Below, in pieces: positions 8,583 to 16,723 of a DNA stretch of 35,258 nucleotides (position 1 is the first letter of the stretch; each line of letters starts with the position of its first letter). Position numbers and translations under genes: made by a program. Under the pieces are notes generated by a model. It searched no databases, was not told the DNA's origin, and saw only the letters and a program-made list of their open reading frames with translations. Location of the stretch: positions 1 to 35,258 of the forward strand of contig JACQKK010000076.1 of the NCBI GenBank assembly GCA_016204605.1, read 5' to 3'. The stretch comes from Candidatus Lambdaproteobacteria bacterium (GTDB lineage Bacteria > SAR324 > JACQKK01).

Positions 8583-8636
8583 CCTCACCCCCGCCGGCTC
8601 GCGCCGGCTGCCCCCTCTCCAAGAATTGGAGAGGGG
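8583..8636. repeat. GC-rich double palindrome, copy B of interspersed repeat
   Basis: CCTCACCC at 8583-8590 leads into a GCCGGC-TCGC-GCCGGC hairpin (8593-8608). A perfect 11-bp stem, CCCCTCTCCAA / TTGGAGAGGGG (8612-8622 with 8626-8636), follows with a 3-base loop. It lies 30 bases past the stop of the NtrC-type regulator and could also halt its transcripts, although no T-run follows. Confidence 0.75.
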
Positions 8637-8665
8637 AAGAGAGGCGCAGGGAGCAGGCGCGGGCT

Positions 8666-10126
8666 TCACGGCGCGCGAATTCCATACTTCTTCGCCTTGC
8701 GGTAGAGGGTGGCCCGGCCGATGCGGAGCAGGGCCGCGGCCCGGGACATGTTGCCGCCGGTGGCCAGCAGGGCTTCGCGGATCGCCCGCCGCTCGGTCTC
8801 GGCCAGCGACGTCACGGCGAAACGCTGCGCCGCATCGCGCGGGAGATTCTCGGCCGCCCCCGGCGCGATCGGCGCCGCCGCGGCCGGCAGCGAGAGCAAG
8901 GGGAAATCCTTGAGCGTCAGCACGGGCGAATCGGCGAGCACGACGGCGCGAAAGATCATGTTCTCGAGCTCCCGCACGTTGCCGGGCCAGTCGTAGTCGC
9001 GCAGCAGCGCCAGCACCCCCGGCGCGACGCCCAGCACGCTCTTGCGCTCCTGGGCCGCGAACTGGCCCAGGAACCGCTCCACCAGCTCCGGGATATCCTC
9101 GCGCCGCTCGCGCAGGGCCGGCAGGCGGATGGGGAACACGGCGATGCGGTAGTAGAGATCCTGGCGGAAGCCGCCGCGCATCACGGCCTGGGCCAGGTCG
9201 CGGTTGGTGGCGGAGATGATGCGGACGTTGACCGGAAACGCCTTACCGCCGACGGGCTGCACCTCCCGCGTCTGGAGCACCCGCAGCAGCTTGGCTTGCA
9301 GGGCGAGGCTCAGCTCGCCGATCTCGTCGAGGAACAGCGTGCCCTCGTGGGCCTCGGCGAACTTGCCCACCCGGCGCTCGCTGGCCCCGGTGAACGCCCC
9401 GCGCTCGTGGCCGAACAGCTCGCTCTCCAGCAGGGCTTCGGGGATGGCGGCGCAGTTGATGGCCACGAACGGGCGGTCGCGGTAGCTGCCCTGGAAGTGC
9501 ATCGCCCGGGCGAACAGCTCCTTGCCCGTGCCGCTCTCCCCTTCCAGCAGGATGGTGATGTTGCGGTCCATCACCTTGTGGACGAGCTTGAGCACCTGCG
9601 CCATCGCGGCGCCCCGCCCGATCACTTCGGGGAAGTCGGGGCGGCCTTCGGTCAGGCGCGCCCGCAACTGCTCGACCGTCTCCTTGAGACCGATGGTATG
9701 CAGGGCGTTGCGGATGGAGAGCCGGAGGTCGTCGAAGCCCCGGGCCTTGCCCACGTAGTCGTAGGCGCCGTCCTTGAGGACGAGCACGCCTTCTTCCAGG
9801 CGCTCGTCCGCGGTCATGGCGATGATGCAGGCCGCCTTGTGCGTGCGCTGAATCCGCCGCAGGGCGGCGATGCCCCCCTCGCCCGGCAACTGCATGTCGA
9901 GCAGCACCAGGTCCGCCGATCCCAGCCGTTCGAGGGTTTCCAGCGCCTCGTCGCCGTCGGCGGCGGTGGTCACCCGGCAGCCTGAGCGCCTGAGGTGGAA
10001 TTCGAGCAGGCGGCGCGCGCTCGCCTCGTGATCGACGACGAGGATCACCGGCGCCCGGTGCAGCCCTTCGGGGAGGAACGTCTCCCACGGGTACGGCGTG
10101 CCCTCGGGCATCGCTCGGCGCTCCAT
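8666..10126 (-). CDS. NtrC-family sigma-54-dependent response regulator
   Basis: A 486-residue three-domain activator. The receiver domain (about 26-140) has acidic Asp32, phospho-acceptor Asp77 in DLVLLDMQLPG, Thr105 and Lys127. The AAA+ domain (about 165-400) has Walker A GESGTGKE at 196-203, the sigma-54-contacting GAFTGA loop at 243-248, Walker B GTLFLDEIG at 262-270, and WPGNVRELEN at 380-389. The C-terminal Fis-type helix-turn-helix reads NMSRAAALLRIGRATLYRKAKKYGI at the very end. Phosphorylated protein should drive open-complex formation at sigma-54 promoters. No sensor kinase is adjacent, so its signal is unknown. An internal ATG (residue 6) is an alternative start; neither start has a clear ribosome-binding site. 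Confidence 0.93.
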   Translation of the reverse strand: MERRAMPEGTPYPWETFLPEGLHRAPVILVVDHEASARRLLEFHLRRSGCRVTTAADGDEALETLERLGSADLVLLDMQLPGEGGIAALRRIQRTHKAACIIAMTADERLEEGVLVLKDGAYDYVGKARGFDDLRLSIRNALHTIGLKETVEQLRARLTEGRPDFPEVIGRGAAMAQVLKLVHKVMDRNITILLEGESGTGKELFARAMHFQGSYRDRPFVAINCAAIPEALLESELFGHERGAFTGASERRVGKFAEAHEGTLFLDEIGELSLALQAKLLRVLQTREVQPVGGKAFPVNVRIISATNRDLAQAVMRGGFRQDLYYRIAVFPIRLPALRERREDIPELVERFLGQFAAQERKSVLGVAPGVLALLRDYDWPGNVRELENMIFRAVVLADSPVLTLKDFPLLSLPAAAAPIAPGAAENLPRDAAQRFAVTSLAETERRAIREALLATGGNMSRAAALLRIGRATLYRKAKKYGIRAP

Positions 10127-10187
10127 CGCGGCTGGCCCGCGGTACGCGAGAGACCATGGGGTGGCAAGGGCCGGCGTGGCGGGCCAG

Positions 10188-10340
10188 CCTCACCCACCCC
10201 GGCCCACCCTCTCCCGGTGGAGAGGGAGGGAGCCACGAACCAGCCACCGGAAGGGGCTGAGGGCCTCCCCCTCTCCCCCAGGAAGCCCGCCCCGAGGCAG
10301 CGAGGGGAGGGGGCCGCCGCGCCAACGGCGGGGGGTGAGG
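10188..10340. repeat. MITE-like 153-bp palindromic element, copy C
   Basis: The element starts with CCTCACCC (10188-10195) and ends with its inverse GGGTGAGG (10333-10340). Inside are a CCCTCTCCC..GGAGAGGG hairpin near 10210-10227 and a second C-rich/G-rich pair (CCTCCCC near 10264, GGGGAGGGGG near 10303). This is the fullest version of the repeat in the window and takes up much of the 407-base divergent gap 10127-10533. The remainder of that gap (10341-10533) shows no gene and no promoter I would defend. Confidence 0.65.
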
Positions 10341-10533
10341 CCGCAGCGACCCCGCCCCGGCGCGGGACTGGCCTCTCCGGATATGCCCGGCCGCGCCCCG
10401 AGTCAAGCCGCTCGCTCGGATAGACCGGCGGAGCGGGCCCGCGACGGGCCAAGTTGCCCGCGCGCTTCGGATCGGATAGGACTTGCGAGTGTTCCATTGC
10501 GCTCGAAAGGGCTTCCTGCCAGCAGGAGTGCCC

Positions 10534-11733
10534 ATGTTGCGGCGTGCATGTTGGTTCTGCCTGGGTCTTGCGCTGTGGCTCCCTCCATCAGTGCAGGGCC
10601 AGCGACCGATGGAGCAGGCGGCCCTCGGGCCGGTAGCGGTCATCGGACAGATCAGCGAAGGGGAGAAGGCGGTCCTCTATACTGGATTGCAGGCCGCGCT
10701 CACCGATCATTATCGCCTGATTCCCCAGAGCGACTATCGGCAGGCCGAGGAACGGGCGTTCCGCGAGCTGGATGCCGCGCGCTGCACCGAGGAGGCGTGC
10801 GTCCGCAAGATCCAGGAGCTGTTGCAGGTCGAGCGGCTGATCCTGCTCCAGGTCGTTCGCGAGCAGAGCCTCACCCAACTCAGCCTGACGATGTTCCGCG
10901 GCGAGCAGCGGCTCGTGCGCGCCGACCCCTGCGTCAATTGCTCGATTGCCGAACTTGCGGAGCGAATCGGCAAGCTTGCCGGGGCACTCGTCGCAACGGA
11001 CCTCGGGCAGCGGAATGAACCCGCGACTGCCGCGGCGGCGCTGCGCTCTCCGCAGCCGGCCGGGAGCGCGCCGGTCATCGTGCCGGCCGCGCCACCGCAG
11101 GCCACCCCCGATCGGCAGGCGGGCGCCGAGCCGACCCCAGTCGCTGCCGCGCCACCGCCATCACCGATCGCCGCGGCACAGGAACAATATGAACAGGGCC
11201 GCCGCTTGTACGATTCGACCACTGGGCGTCAACGCGAGCCACAGCGGTCGATCGCTCATTTTAGCGAGGCGATTCGCTTGGACCCGAAATACGTCTCCGC
11301 ATACGTGCAGCGTGGCAACGTATACCGATTAGAGAAGGACTACGGCCGGGCCATGGCGGACTTCGACATCGCCATCGAGCTCGACCCCAATTCATCCGCC
11401 GCCTATTCGGCACGGGGCATCGTACATCGCGCGACTGGACATCCCATATGGGCCATTGCCGACTACGACAAGGCGATTCAACTTGATCCCAAGAACGCCG
11501 CGGCATTCAACAACCGCGGCCTCGCGTACGTGGCGGTCAATCTGGAGGAGCTGGCGATTCGAGACTACGATGAGGCGATTCGCCTCCGTCCCAACAACGC
11601 GTTGGCCTACAACAACCGCGGGAGCGCGTACCAGAAGCTGGGACAACGCGGACGTGCATATCAAGACTGGCGCAAGGCGTGCGAACTCGGGCGCAAGGAC
11701 CGCTGCGAGTGGCTGCGCAAAAACCCGGAGTGA
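10534..11733 (+). CDS. Exported tetratricopeptide-repeat protein
   Basis: A 399-residue protein of unknown function. It starts at ATG 10534 with AGGAG 5 bases upstream and a signal peptide (LRRACWFCLGLALWLPPSVQG, cleavage expected near residue 22-24). The longer frame from 10483 lacks these. Residues about 25-165 form an alpha/beta domain with two paired-cysteine motifs, RCTEEAC and PCVNC, which may form disulfides in the periplasm. I have no firm family for this domain. A Pro/Ala-rich linker (about 172-230) leads to at least four TPR units in the C-terminal half, each ending in a xxAIxLDP-type turn (EAIRLDPKY, IAIELDPNS, KAIQLDPKN, EAIRLRPNN). TPR arrays bind protein partners. Codon choice, with many A/T third positions, differs from neighbouring genes and hints at a different history. 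Confidence 0.85.
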   Translation: MLRRACWFCLGLALWLPPSVQGQRPMEQAALGPVAVIGQISEGEKAVLYTGLQAALTDHYRLIPQSDYRQAEERAFRELDAARCTEEACVRKIQELLQVERLILLQVVREQSLTQLSLTMFRGEQRLVRADPCVNCSIAELAERIGKLAGALVATDLGQRNEPATAAAALRSPQPAGSAPVIVPAAPPQATPDRQAGAEPTPVAAAPPPSPIAAAQEQYEQGRRLYDSTTGRQREPQRSIAHFSEAIRLDPKYVSAYVQRGNVYRLEKDYGRAMADFDIAIELDPNSSAAYSARGIVHRATGHPIWAIADYDKAIQLDPKNAAAFNNRGLAYVAVNLEELAIRDYDEAIRLRPNNALAYNNRGSAYQKLGQRGRAYQDWRKACELGRKDRCEWLRKNPE

Positions 11734-11807
11734 AGGCGCGGAGCGCGCCGCTTGAAGGTATTCTCCCCCTGCGCCCCCACAAGCCCCACATGCCGCGAAA
11801 AATCCTG

Positions 11808-11836
11808 TTGACTTTTAGCACTCGCATGAATAGAGT
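11808..11836 (+). promoter_or_regulatory. Probable sigma-70 promoter of groESL
   Basis: TTGACT at 11808-11813 (-35) and TAGAGT at 11831-11836 (-10) are separated by 17 bases. The -10 box lies within the CIRCE element, so HrcA bound there would block RNA polymerase. This is the most A/T-rich stretch of the region. Confidence 0.6.
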
Positions 11837-11841
11837 GCTAA
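11815..11841 (+). promoter_or_regulatory. CIRCE element (HrcA operator)
   Basis: TTAGCACTC (11815-11823), nine spacer bases, GAGTGCTAA (11833-11841) is an exact match to the CIRCE consensus. HrcA binds this inverted repeat and represses chaperonin genes until heat stress titrates GroEL. The operator lies 258 bases before the groES start codon, much farther than usual. Confidence 0.95.
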
Positions 11842-12099
11842 TAATTTCAGGGCGGCCAGCAGGCCCCCCGCCGCGATTGGCGCGAGGGTCGCGTCCGTGG
11901 GGCGGGGGGTGGGTCGAGGGGTCCGGTTCACCGGACCAGACAGACCGATCAGGCTGGCACCCAAAGTACCCTTAGCGCGCCGCATCCCAAGAGGCGGTAC
12001 CACCCCATCGATTCGGGAATTCGAGTATCCCGCAGCCTGGGGTGCAGCCGTCATGGAATGTCCGCACGCTATCCACCCACTCGAACGTCGGAAACCCCT
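11842..12099 (+). other. Long groES 5' leader
   Basis: There is no credible gene between the CIRCE element and groES. It contains a perfect hairpin with 7-bp stem and TTCA loop (11920-11926 with 11931-11937). The sequence before groES ATG 12100 (GTCGGAAACCCCT) has only a weak ribosome-binding site. The leader may have a post-transcriptional role or may simply contain a second, unrecognised promoter. Confidence 0.4.
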
Positions 12100-12384
12100 A
12101 TGAAGATCAAACCCCTGCAGGACCGCGTGATCGTCGAGCGGTTGGCCGCCGAAGAGCGCTCCGCCGGCGGGATCATCATCCCCGATACTGCCAAGGAAAA
12201 GCCGCAGGAAGGCAAGGTCGTCGCCGTGGGCAAAGGCAAGCGCCGCGAGGATGGGGGCGTCACGCCCCCCGATGTGAAGGCCGGTGATCGCATCCTCTTC
12301 GCCAAATACTCCGGCAGCGATGTGACGATCGACGGCAAGGAATACATCATCATGCGTGAGGACGACATCCTGGGCGTGCTGTAA
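12100..12384 (+). CDS. groES: Co-chaperonin GroES (Hsp10)
   Basis: The 94-residue lid of the GroEL chamber; seven copies cap the folding cavity in an ATP-dependent way. It begins [15 protein letters not shown], then the mobile loop region [19 protein letters not shown] that binds GroEL, and ends with [15 protein letters not shown], all characteristic. The start at 12100 is preferred over an upstream in-frame start at 12058 because GroES begins here across the family. It is followed after 52 bases by groEL, forming the usual two-gene operon under the CIRCE-controlled promoter. Confidence 0.98.
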   Translation: MKIKPLQDRVIVERLAAEERSAGGIIIPDTAKEKPQEGKVVAVGKGKRREDGGVTPPDVKAGDRILFAKYSGSDVTIDGKEYIIMREDDILGVL

Positions 12385-12436
12385 CCGGCGGCCCGGGCAC
12401 CCTTTTTCCCTTTCTTGATACAGAGGAACCACTCCC

Positions 12437-14107
12437 ATGGCAGCGAAAGAACTCGTATTCAGCGTGGAGAACCGCACCCGTCTCCTGCGCGGCATCGCGA
12501 AGCTGGAGAACGCGGTGGCGATCACGCTGGGCCCGAAAGGCCGCAACGTGGTGATCGAAAAATCGTTCGGGGCGCCCCTGATCACGAAGGACGGCGTCAC
12601 GGTAGCCAAAGAGATCGAGCTCGAGGACAGGCTCGAGAACATGGGCGCCCAGATGGTGCGCGAGGTGGCCTCGAAGACCTCCGACCAGGCCGGCGACGGC
12701 ACCACCACGGCGACGGTGCTGGCGCACGCGATCGTGGTGGAAGGGAACAAGAACCTGGCCGCCGGCGCCAACCCGATGGACCTCAAGCGCGGCATCGACT
12801 TGGGCGTGCAGGGCGTGTGCGAGTACCTGAAAAGCATCGCCCAGAAGGTCGTCGAGTCCAAGGAGATCGCTCAGGTCGGCACCATCTCGGCCAACAGCGA
12901 CAAGACCATCGGCGACATCATCGCCGATGCGATGAGCAAGGTAGGCAAAGACGGCGTGATCACGGTCGAGGAAGCCAAGAGCGCCGAGACCACGCTCGAT
13001 GTGGTCGAGGGGATGCAGTTCGACCGCGGCTACCTTTCCCCCTACTTCGTCACCGACGCCGACCGCATGGAGGCCGTGATCGAGGAGGCCTACATCATCG
13101 TCACGGAGAAGAAGGTCTCGAACATGCGCGATATCCTGCCGATCCTCGAGCAGATCGCCAAGTCGGGCAAACCGTTCCTGCTGGTCGCCGAGGATGTGGA
13201 CGGCGAGGCGCTGGCCACGCTCGTCGTCAACAAGATCCGCGGCACGTTGCGGGGCGCGGCCGTCAAGGCGCCCGGCTTCGGCGACCGCCGCAAGGCGATG
13301 TTGCAGGATCTCGCCATTCTCACCGGCGGGGCCGTGGTCTCGGAAGAGATGGGGATGAAGCTCGAGGATCTGCGCCTCGATCAGCTCGGCCAGGCCAAGC
13401 GCATCACCATCGACAAGGACAACACCACCATTGTCGACGGCGCCGGCAAGAAAGACGACATCAAGGCCCGCATCAACCAGATCCGCGCCCAGATCGAGGA
13501 GACCACCTCCGACTACGACAAGGAGAAGCTCCAGGAGCGGCTGGCCAAGCTGGCCGGCGGCGTGGCCGTGATCCACGTCGGCGCCTCGACCGAGGTCGAG
13601 CTCAAGGAGAAGAAGGCCCGCGTCGAGGACGCCCTCAACGCCACCCGCGCCGCGATCGAGGAAGGGATCGTGCCCGGCGGCGGCGTGGCCCTGCTGCGGG
13701 CGACCGGGGCGGTCGAGAAGGTCATCAAGGACAAGAAGCTCGAGGGCGACCAGCTCGTCGGAGCCAGGATCGTGCTGCGGGCCATCGAGTCGCCGCTGCG
13801 CAAGATCGTGGAGAACGCCGGGGTCGAGCCCTCCCTGATCGTGGACAAGGTGCGCAACAGCAAGAACGTCAACTTCGGATTCGATGCGGCGCGGGAGGAG
13901 TACACCGACATGGTCAAGGACGGCATCATCGACCCGGCCAAGGTGACCCGCATCGCCCTCGAGAACGCGGCCTCCGTGGCGGGGTTGATCCTCACCACCG
14001 AGTGTGCGGTGTTCGAGAAGCCCAAGTCCAAGGAGAACGGCCACATGCCTGGCGGTATGGGCGGCGGCGGCATGGGCGGCATGGGCGGCGGCATGGACAT
14101 GATGTAG
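12437..14107 (+). CDS. groEL: Chaperonin GroEL (Hsp60)
   Basis: A 556-residue chaperonin subunit; two stacked rings of seven fold client proteins inside the cavity. Visible motifs include the ATP-binding [10 protein letters not shown] and [11 protein letters not shown], the apical [15 protein letters not shown] segment, [15 protein letters not shown], and GGGVALLRA in the equatorial domain. The C-terminus is the Gly-Met-rich tail (repeated GGM ending in MDMM) that lines the cavity floor. AGAGGAACC lies just before ATG 12437. Length and order are ordinary, so this is the housekeeping copy. A strong terminator follows. Confidence 0.98.
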   Translation: MAAKELVFSVENRTRLLRGIAKLENAVAITLGPKGRNVVIEKSFGAPLITKDGVTVAKEIELEDRLENMGAQMVREVASKTSDQAGDGTTTATVLAHAIVVEGNKNLAAGANPMDLKRGIDLGVQGVCEYLKSIAQKVVESKEIAQVGTISANSDKTIGDIIADAMSKVGKDGVITVEEAKSAETTLDVVEGMQFDRGYLSPYFVTDADRMEAVIEEAYIIVTEKKVSNMRDILPILEQIAKSGKPFLLVAEDVDGEALATLVVNKIRGTLRGAAVKAPGFGDRRKAMLQDLAILTGGAVVSEEMGMKLEDLRLDQLGQAKRITIDKDNTTIVDGAGKKDDIKARINQIRAQIEETTSDYDKEKLQERLAKLAGGVAVIHVGASTEVELKEKKARVEDALNATRAAIEEGIVPGGGVALLRATGAVEKVIKDKKLEGDQLVGARIVLRAIESPLRKIVENAGVEPSLIVDKVRNSKNVNFGFDAAREEYTDMVKDGIIDPAKVTRIALENAASVAGLILTTECAVFEKPKSKENGHMPGGMGGGGMGGMGGGMDMM

Positions 14108-14161
14108 GCCCGCGGCGATGTAAGCCTGCGGCACAGTGCAGCCCGATGTACCGGGGGCTCC

Positions 14162-14199
14162 GGCCCGGCCGTGCAGGCCGGCCGGGCCCCTTTTATTTT
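14162..14199 (+). terminator. Rho-independent terminator of groESL
   Basis: A perfect 9-bp GC stem (14162-14170 with 14180-14188) is followed by CCTTTTATTTT. It lies 55 bases after the groEL stop and is the clearest intrinsic terminator in the window. Confidence 0.9.
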
Positions 14200-14366
14200 G
14201 GGTGGCCTGTACCGGATGGCGGCGCAGTGTGGCTGCCGGCTGTCGCCGAAGAACCCCACGCCCGCACAATTTCGTTGAGGATCGGGCCGAGGTGGGGGTA
14301 GGCTTTGACGGTGCAGTCCCCGCGGGAGGGAACCCGGCGGGCAACCCGTTCCATCACTCGACAGGC

Positions 14367-15755
14367 ATGGGCATCATCATCCAGAAGTTCGGCGGCACGA
14401 GCGTGGGCACCGGCGAGCGCTTGCGCCAGGTCGCCGCCATCATCCAGAACACACTCCATCAGAATCCGGTCATCGCGGTGGTCTCGGCCATGAGCGGCAC
14501 CGTCAAGACCGAGGGCACCACCTCCCTGCTGCTGGAAGCGGCGCGGGCCGCGGCCGCCGGCGAGCCGTTCGACGAGGCCATCGACCGCGTCGAGCGCCAG
14601 CACCTGCTGGCCCTGGACCGCGCCGTCGAATCGCCCGAGCTCGAAACCGACCTGATCGCGTTCGTGCAGAACGAGCTGCTGCGGCTGCGGACGTTCCTCG
14701 AGGCGATCCAGGTGATCCGGGAGATCTCCCCGCGCTCGATGGACATCGTGATGGCGACAGGCGAGCGGCTCAGTTCGCGTCTGCTGGCCGGCGTGCTCGA
14801 AGACTGCGGCACCCCCACCGACTGGCTGGACCTGACCCACGCGGTGCCGGAGCAGGAGACGCAGGTGGACCCGCCCTTCTTCCGCCGCCTGCAGCAGCGG
14901 CTGGCCGAGCAGTGCCGGCCGCGCAACGGCCGCGTGCCCATCATCAGCGGCTTCTTCGGGCTGGTGCCGGGCGGCCTGCTCGCCGCCGTGGGGCGCGGCT
15001 ACACCGATTTCACCACGGCGCTGATCACGGCGGGGCTGGGCAAGGGCGTGGCGGAAGAGATGCAGGTGTGGAAAGAGGTCGACGGCATCTACACCGCCGA
15101 CCCGCGCAAGGTGCCGACGGCCCGCGTGCTGCGCTGCATCACGCCCGCCGAGGCGGCCGAGCTCACCTACTTTGGCTCGGAGGTGCTGCACCCGTTCACG
15201 ATGGAACGGGTGACGAACGCCGAGGTGCCGATCCGCATCAAGAACACCTTCAGCCCTGAGAGTCCCGGCACCCTGATCGTGCAGCGCCCCGCCGGCGAAA
15301 AGCGCGGACCCGTCACGGCCGTCACCAGCAAGCGCGGCATCACCACCTTCACCATCCAGTCCCACCGCATGGTGAACGCCTATGGCTTCATGGCCGGCGT
15401 GTTCGGCGTGCTCCAGCGCCACGGGGTGGTGGTGGACCTGATCTCGACCTCCGAGGTCAGCGTCTCCTGCACCGTGATCGACAAGGCTTCGCTGCTGCGC
15501 GCCAAGGCGGATCTGGAGCAGCTCGGCAAGGTCTCGATCGAGAGCGGCCGCGCCATCCTGTCCGTGGTGGGCGAGGGGATGAAATACACCCCCGGCACCG
15601 CCGGCAAGATGTTTTCGGCCCTGGGGGCGGTGAACGTGAACCTCGAAATGATCACGCAGGGCTCCTCCGAGATCAACATCTCCTGCGTCGTGCGCGAGGA
15701 GGATACCGAGATCGGCCTGCGCGCCATCCACGCGCAGTTCATGGAGCGCGAGTAG
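14367..15755 (+). CDS. lysC: Aspartate kinase
   Basis: Phosphorylates aspartate, the first step toward lysine, threonine and methionine. From ATG 14367 the protein has 462 residues: an amino-acid kinase domain beginning IIIQKFGGTSVG, then two C-terminal ACT domains (from about 315) that normally bind the feedback inhibitor. Two segments, TVKTEGTTSLLLEA and LAAVGRGYTDFTTALITAGL, are closer to the long fungal Hom3-like class than to the 405-residue bacterial LysC, whose motif is GRGGSD. The upstream frame to 14136 crosses the groEL terminator and is not coding. A Gly/Pro-rich imperfect hairpin lies around 14320-14345 before the start; I do not recognise a lysine riboswitch. nth follows after 14 bases. 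Confidence 0.94.
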   Translation: MGIIIQKFGGTSVGTGERLRQVAAIIQNTLHQNPVIAVVSAMSGTVKTEGTTSLLLEAARAAAAGEPFDEAIDRVERQHLLALDRAVESPELETDLIAFVQNELLRLRTFLEAIQVIREISPRSMDIVMATGERLSSRLLAGVLEDCGTPTDWLDLTHAVPEQETQVDPPFFRRLQQRLAEQCRPRNGRVPIISGFFGLVPGGLLAAVGRGYTDFTTALITAGLGKGVAEEMQVWKEVDGIYTADPRKVPTARVLRCITPAEAAELTYFGSEVLHPFTMERVTNAEVPIRIKNTFSPESPGTLIVQRPAGEKRGPVTAVTSKRGITTFTIQSHRMVNAYGFMAGVFGVLQRHGVVVDLISTSEVSVSCTVIDKASLLRAKADLEQLGKVSIESGRAILSVVGEGMKYTPGTAGKMFSALGAVNVNLEMITQGSSEINISCVVREEDTEIGLRAIHAQFMERE

Positions 15756-15769
15756 CCCTCGCGCCGCCC

Positions 15770-16582
15770 ATGGCCGCCTCCCCCGCCACGAAGCGTCGCC
15801 GCGTCGCCCAGCATCCGGTCAGGCCGGCCCGTGGCCGCGCGGCCTCACGACGGAGCCCGGCCCCGCGCGGGAGCACGGCGGCGCGGCAGAACACCGCCCC
15901 GCGGCAAGCCGCAGCGCCGCGGAGCAGGGACGCGGCGGGCACACGGCTGACGCCCGCGCAGGCGGAGCGGATGTTCGCCCGGTTGGCCGAGGCCATCCCC
16001 GCCCCGCGCTCGGAGCTCGCCTTCCAGACGCCGTTCGAGCTGCTGGTGGCGGTGATCCTGAGCGCCCAGGCCACGGACCGCTCGGTGAACCTGGCCACCG
16101 GGCCGCTGTTCGCCCGGCACAACACGCCCGCGGCCCTGCTGGCGCTCGGCGAGGCCGGCTTGCTCGGCTACATCCGCACGATCGGGCTGGCGCCCACCAA
16201 GGCCCGCAACCTGATCGCCACCGCCCGCTTGCTGATGGAGCGCCACGGCGGCGAGGTGCCGCGCTCGCGGGAGGCGCTCGAGGCCCTGCCGGGGGTCGGG
16301 CGCAAGACGGCCAACGTGGTGCTGAACGTGGCCTTCGGCGAGCCCACCATCGCCGTGGACACCCACGTGTTCCGGGTGGCCAACCGCACGGGGCTCGCGC
16401 CCGGGGCCACGGTGCTCGCGGTGGAAGAGGGACTGCTCGCCATCACGCCGCCCGCCCACCGCCGCCACGCCCACCACTACCTGATCCTGCACGGCCGCTA
16501 CGTCTGCAGGGCGCGCAAGCCCGACTGCCCGAACTGCGTCCTGGCGGACCTGTGTCCGTACCCCGATAAGACGTCGGCGTGA
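15770..16582 (+). CDS. nth: Endonuclease III
   Basis: A DNA glycosylase/AP lyase for oxidised pyrimidines. The core domain starts near residue 59. Lys179 in LPGVGRKTANVVL is the catalytic lysine and Asp197 in VDTHVFRVANR the catalytic aspartate. The four cysteines at the C-terminus (VCRARKPDCPNCVLADLC) have the C-X6-C-X2-C-X5-C pattern of the 4Fe-4S cluster. The first 58 residues are an extra Arg/Ala/Pro-rich tail not found in the E. coli enzyme. Such basic tails could bind DNA, or the true start may be downstream, for example Met68 at 15971, though that would trim a helix. It probably shares a transcript with lysC. Confidence 0.93.
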   Translation: MAASPATKRRRVAQHPVRPARGRAASRRSPAPRGSTAARQNTAPRQAAAPRSRDAAGTRLTPAQAERMFARLAEAIPAPRSELAFQTPFELLVAVILSAQATDRSVNLATGPLFARHNTPAALLALGEAGLLGYIRTIGLAPTKARNLIATARLLMERHGGEVPRSREALEALPGVGRKTANVVLNVAFGEPTIAVDTHVFRVANRTGLAPGATVLAVEEGLLAITPPAHRRHAHHYLILHGRYVCRARKPDCPNCVLADLCPYPDKTSA

Positions 16583-16621
16583 AGCAGGGCGGGCCGGATC
16601 GGCTGCCGTCCGTGCCTGTAG

Positions 16622-16641
16622 GCGCCTTGCGAATCAGGCGC
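16622..16641. other. Small hairpin after nth
   Basis: GCGCCT and AGGCGC (16622-16627 with 16636-16641) form a 6-bp stem with an 8-base loop in the 141-base gap between nth and the thiE-like gene. It shares its entry sequence TAGGCGCCT with the larger hairpin at 4157. There is no T-run. Confidence 0.4.
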
Positions 16642-16723
16642 GACCCCGCTGCTGACCCTCTGTTCCCAGGCTGGGTTTTCCGGTATTGCAGCATGGGGTG
16701 ACGATCGGTGAGGAGGGCCGGTC

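Noticed and set aside
12350..14344. Very long open frames antisense to and out of frame with groEL (over 600 codons each)
   Set aside because: They arise from GC-rich codon bias opposite a certain gene. Their translations are low-complexity His/Arg/Gly strings with no motif.
14280..14366. Possible riboswitch before the aspartate kinase gene
   Set aside because: GGTGCAGTCCCCGCGGGAGG slightly recalls FMN or cobalamin boxes, but the remaining conserved parts of those or of the lysine riboswitch are missing.
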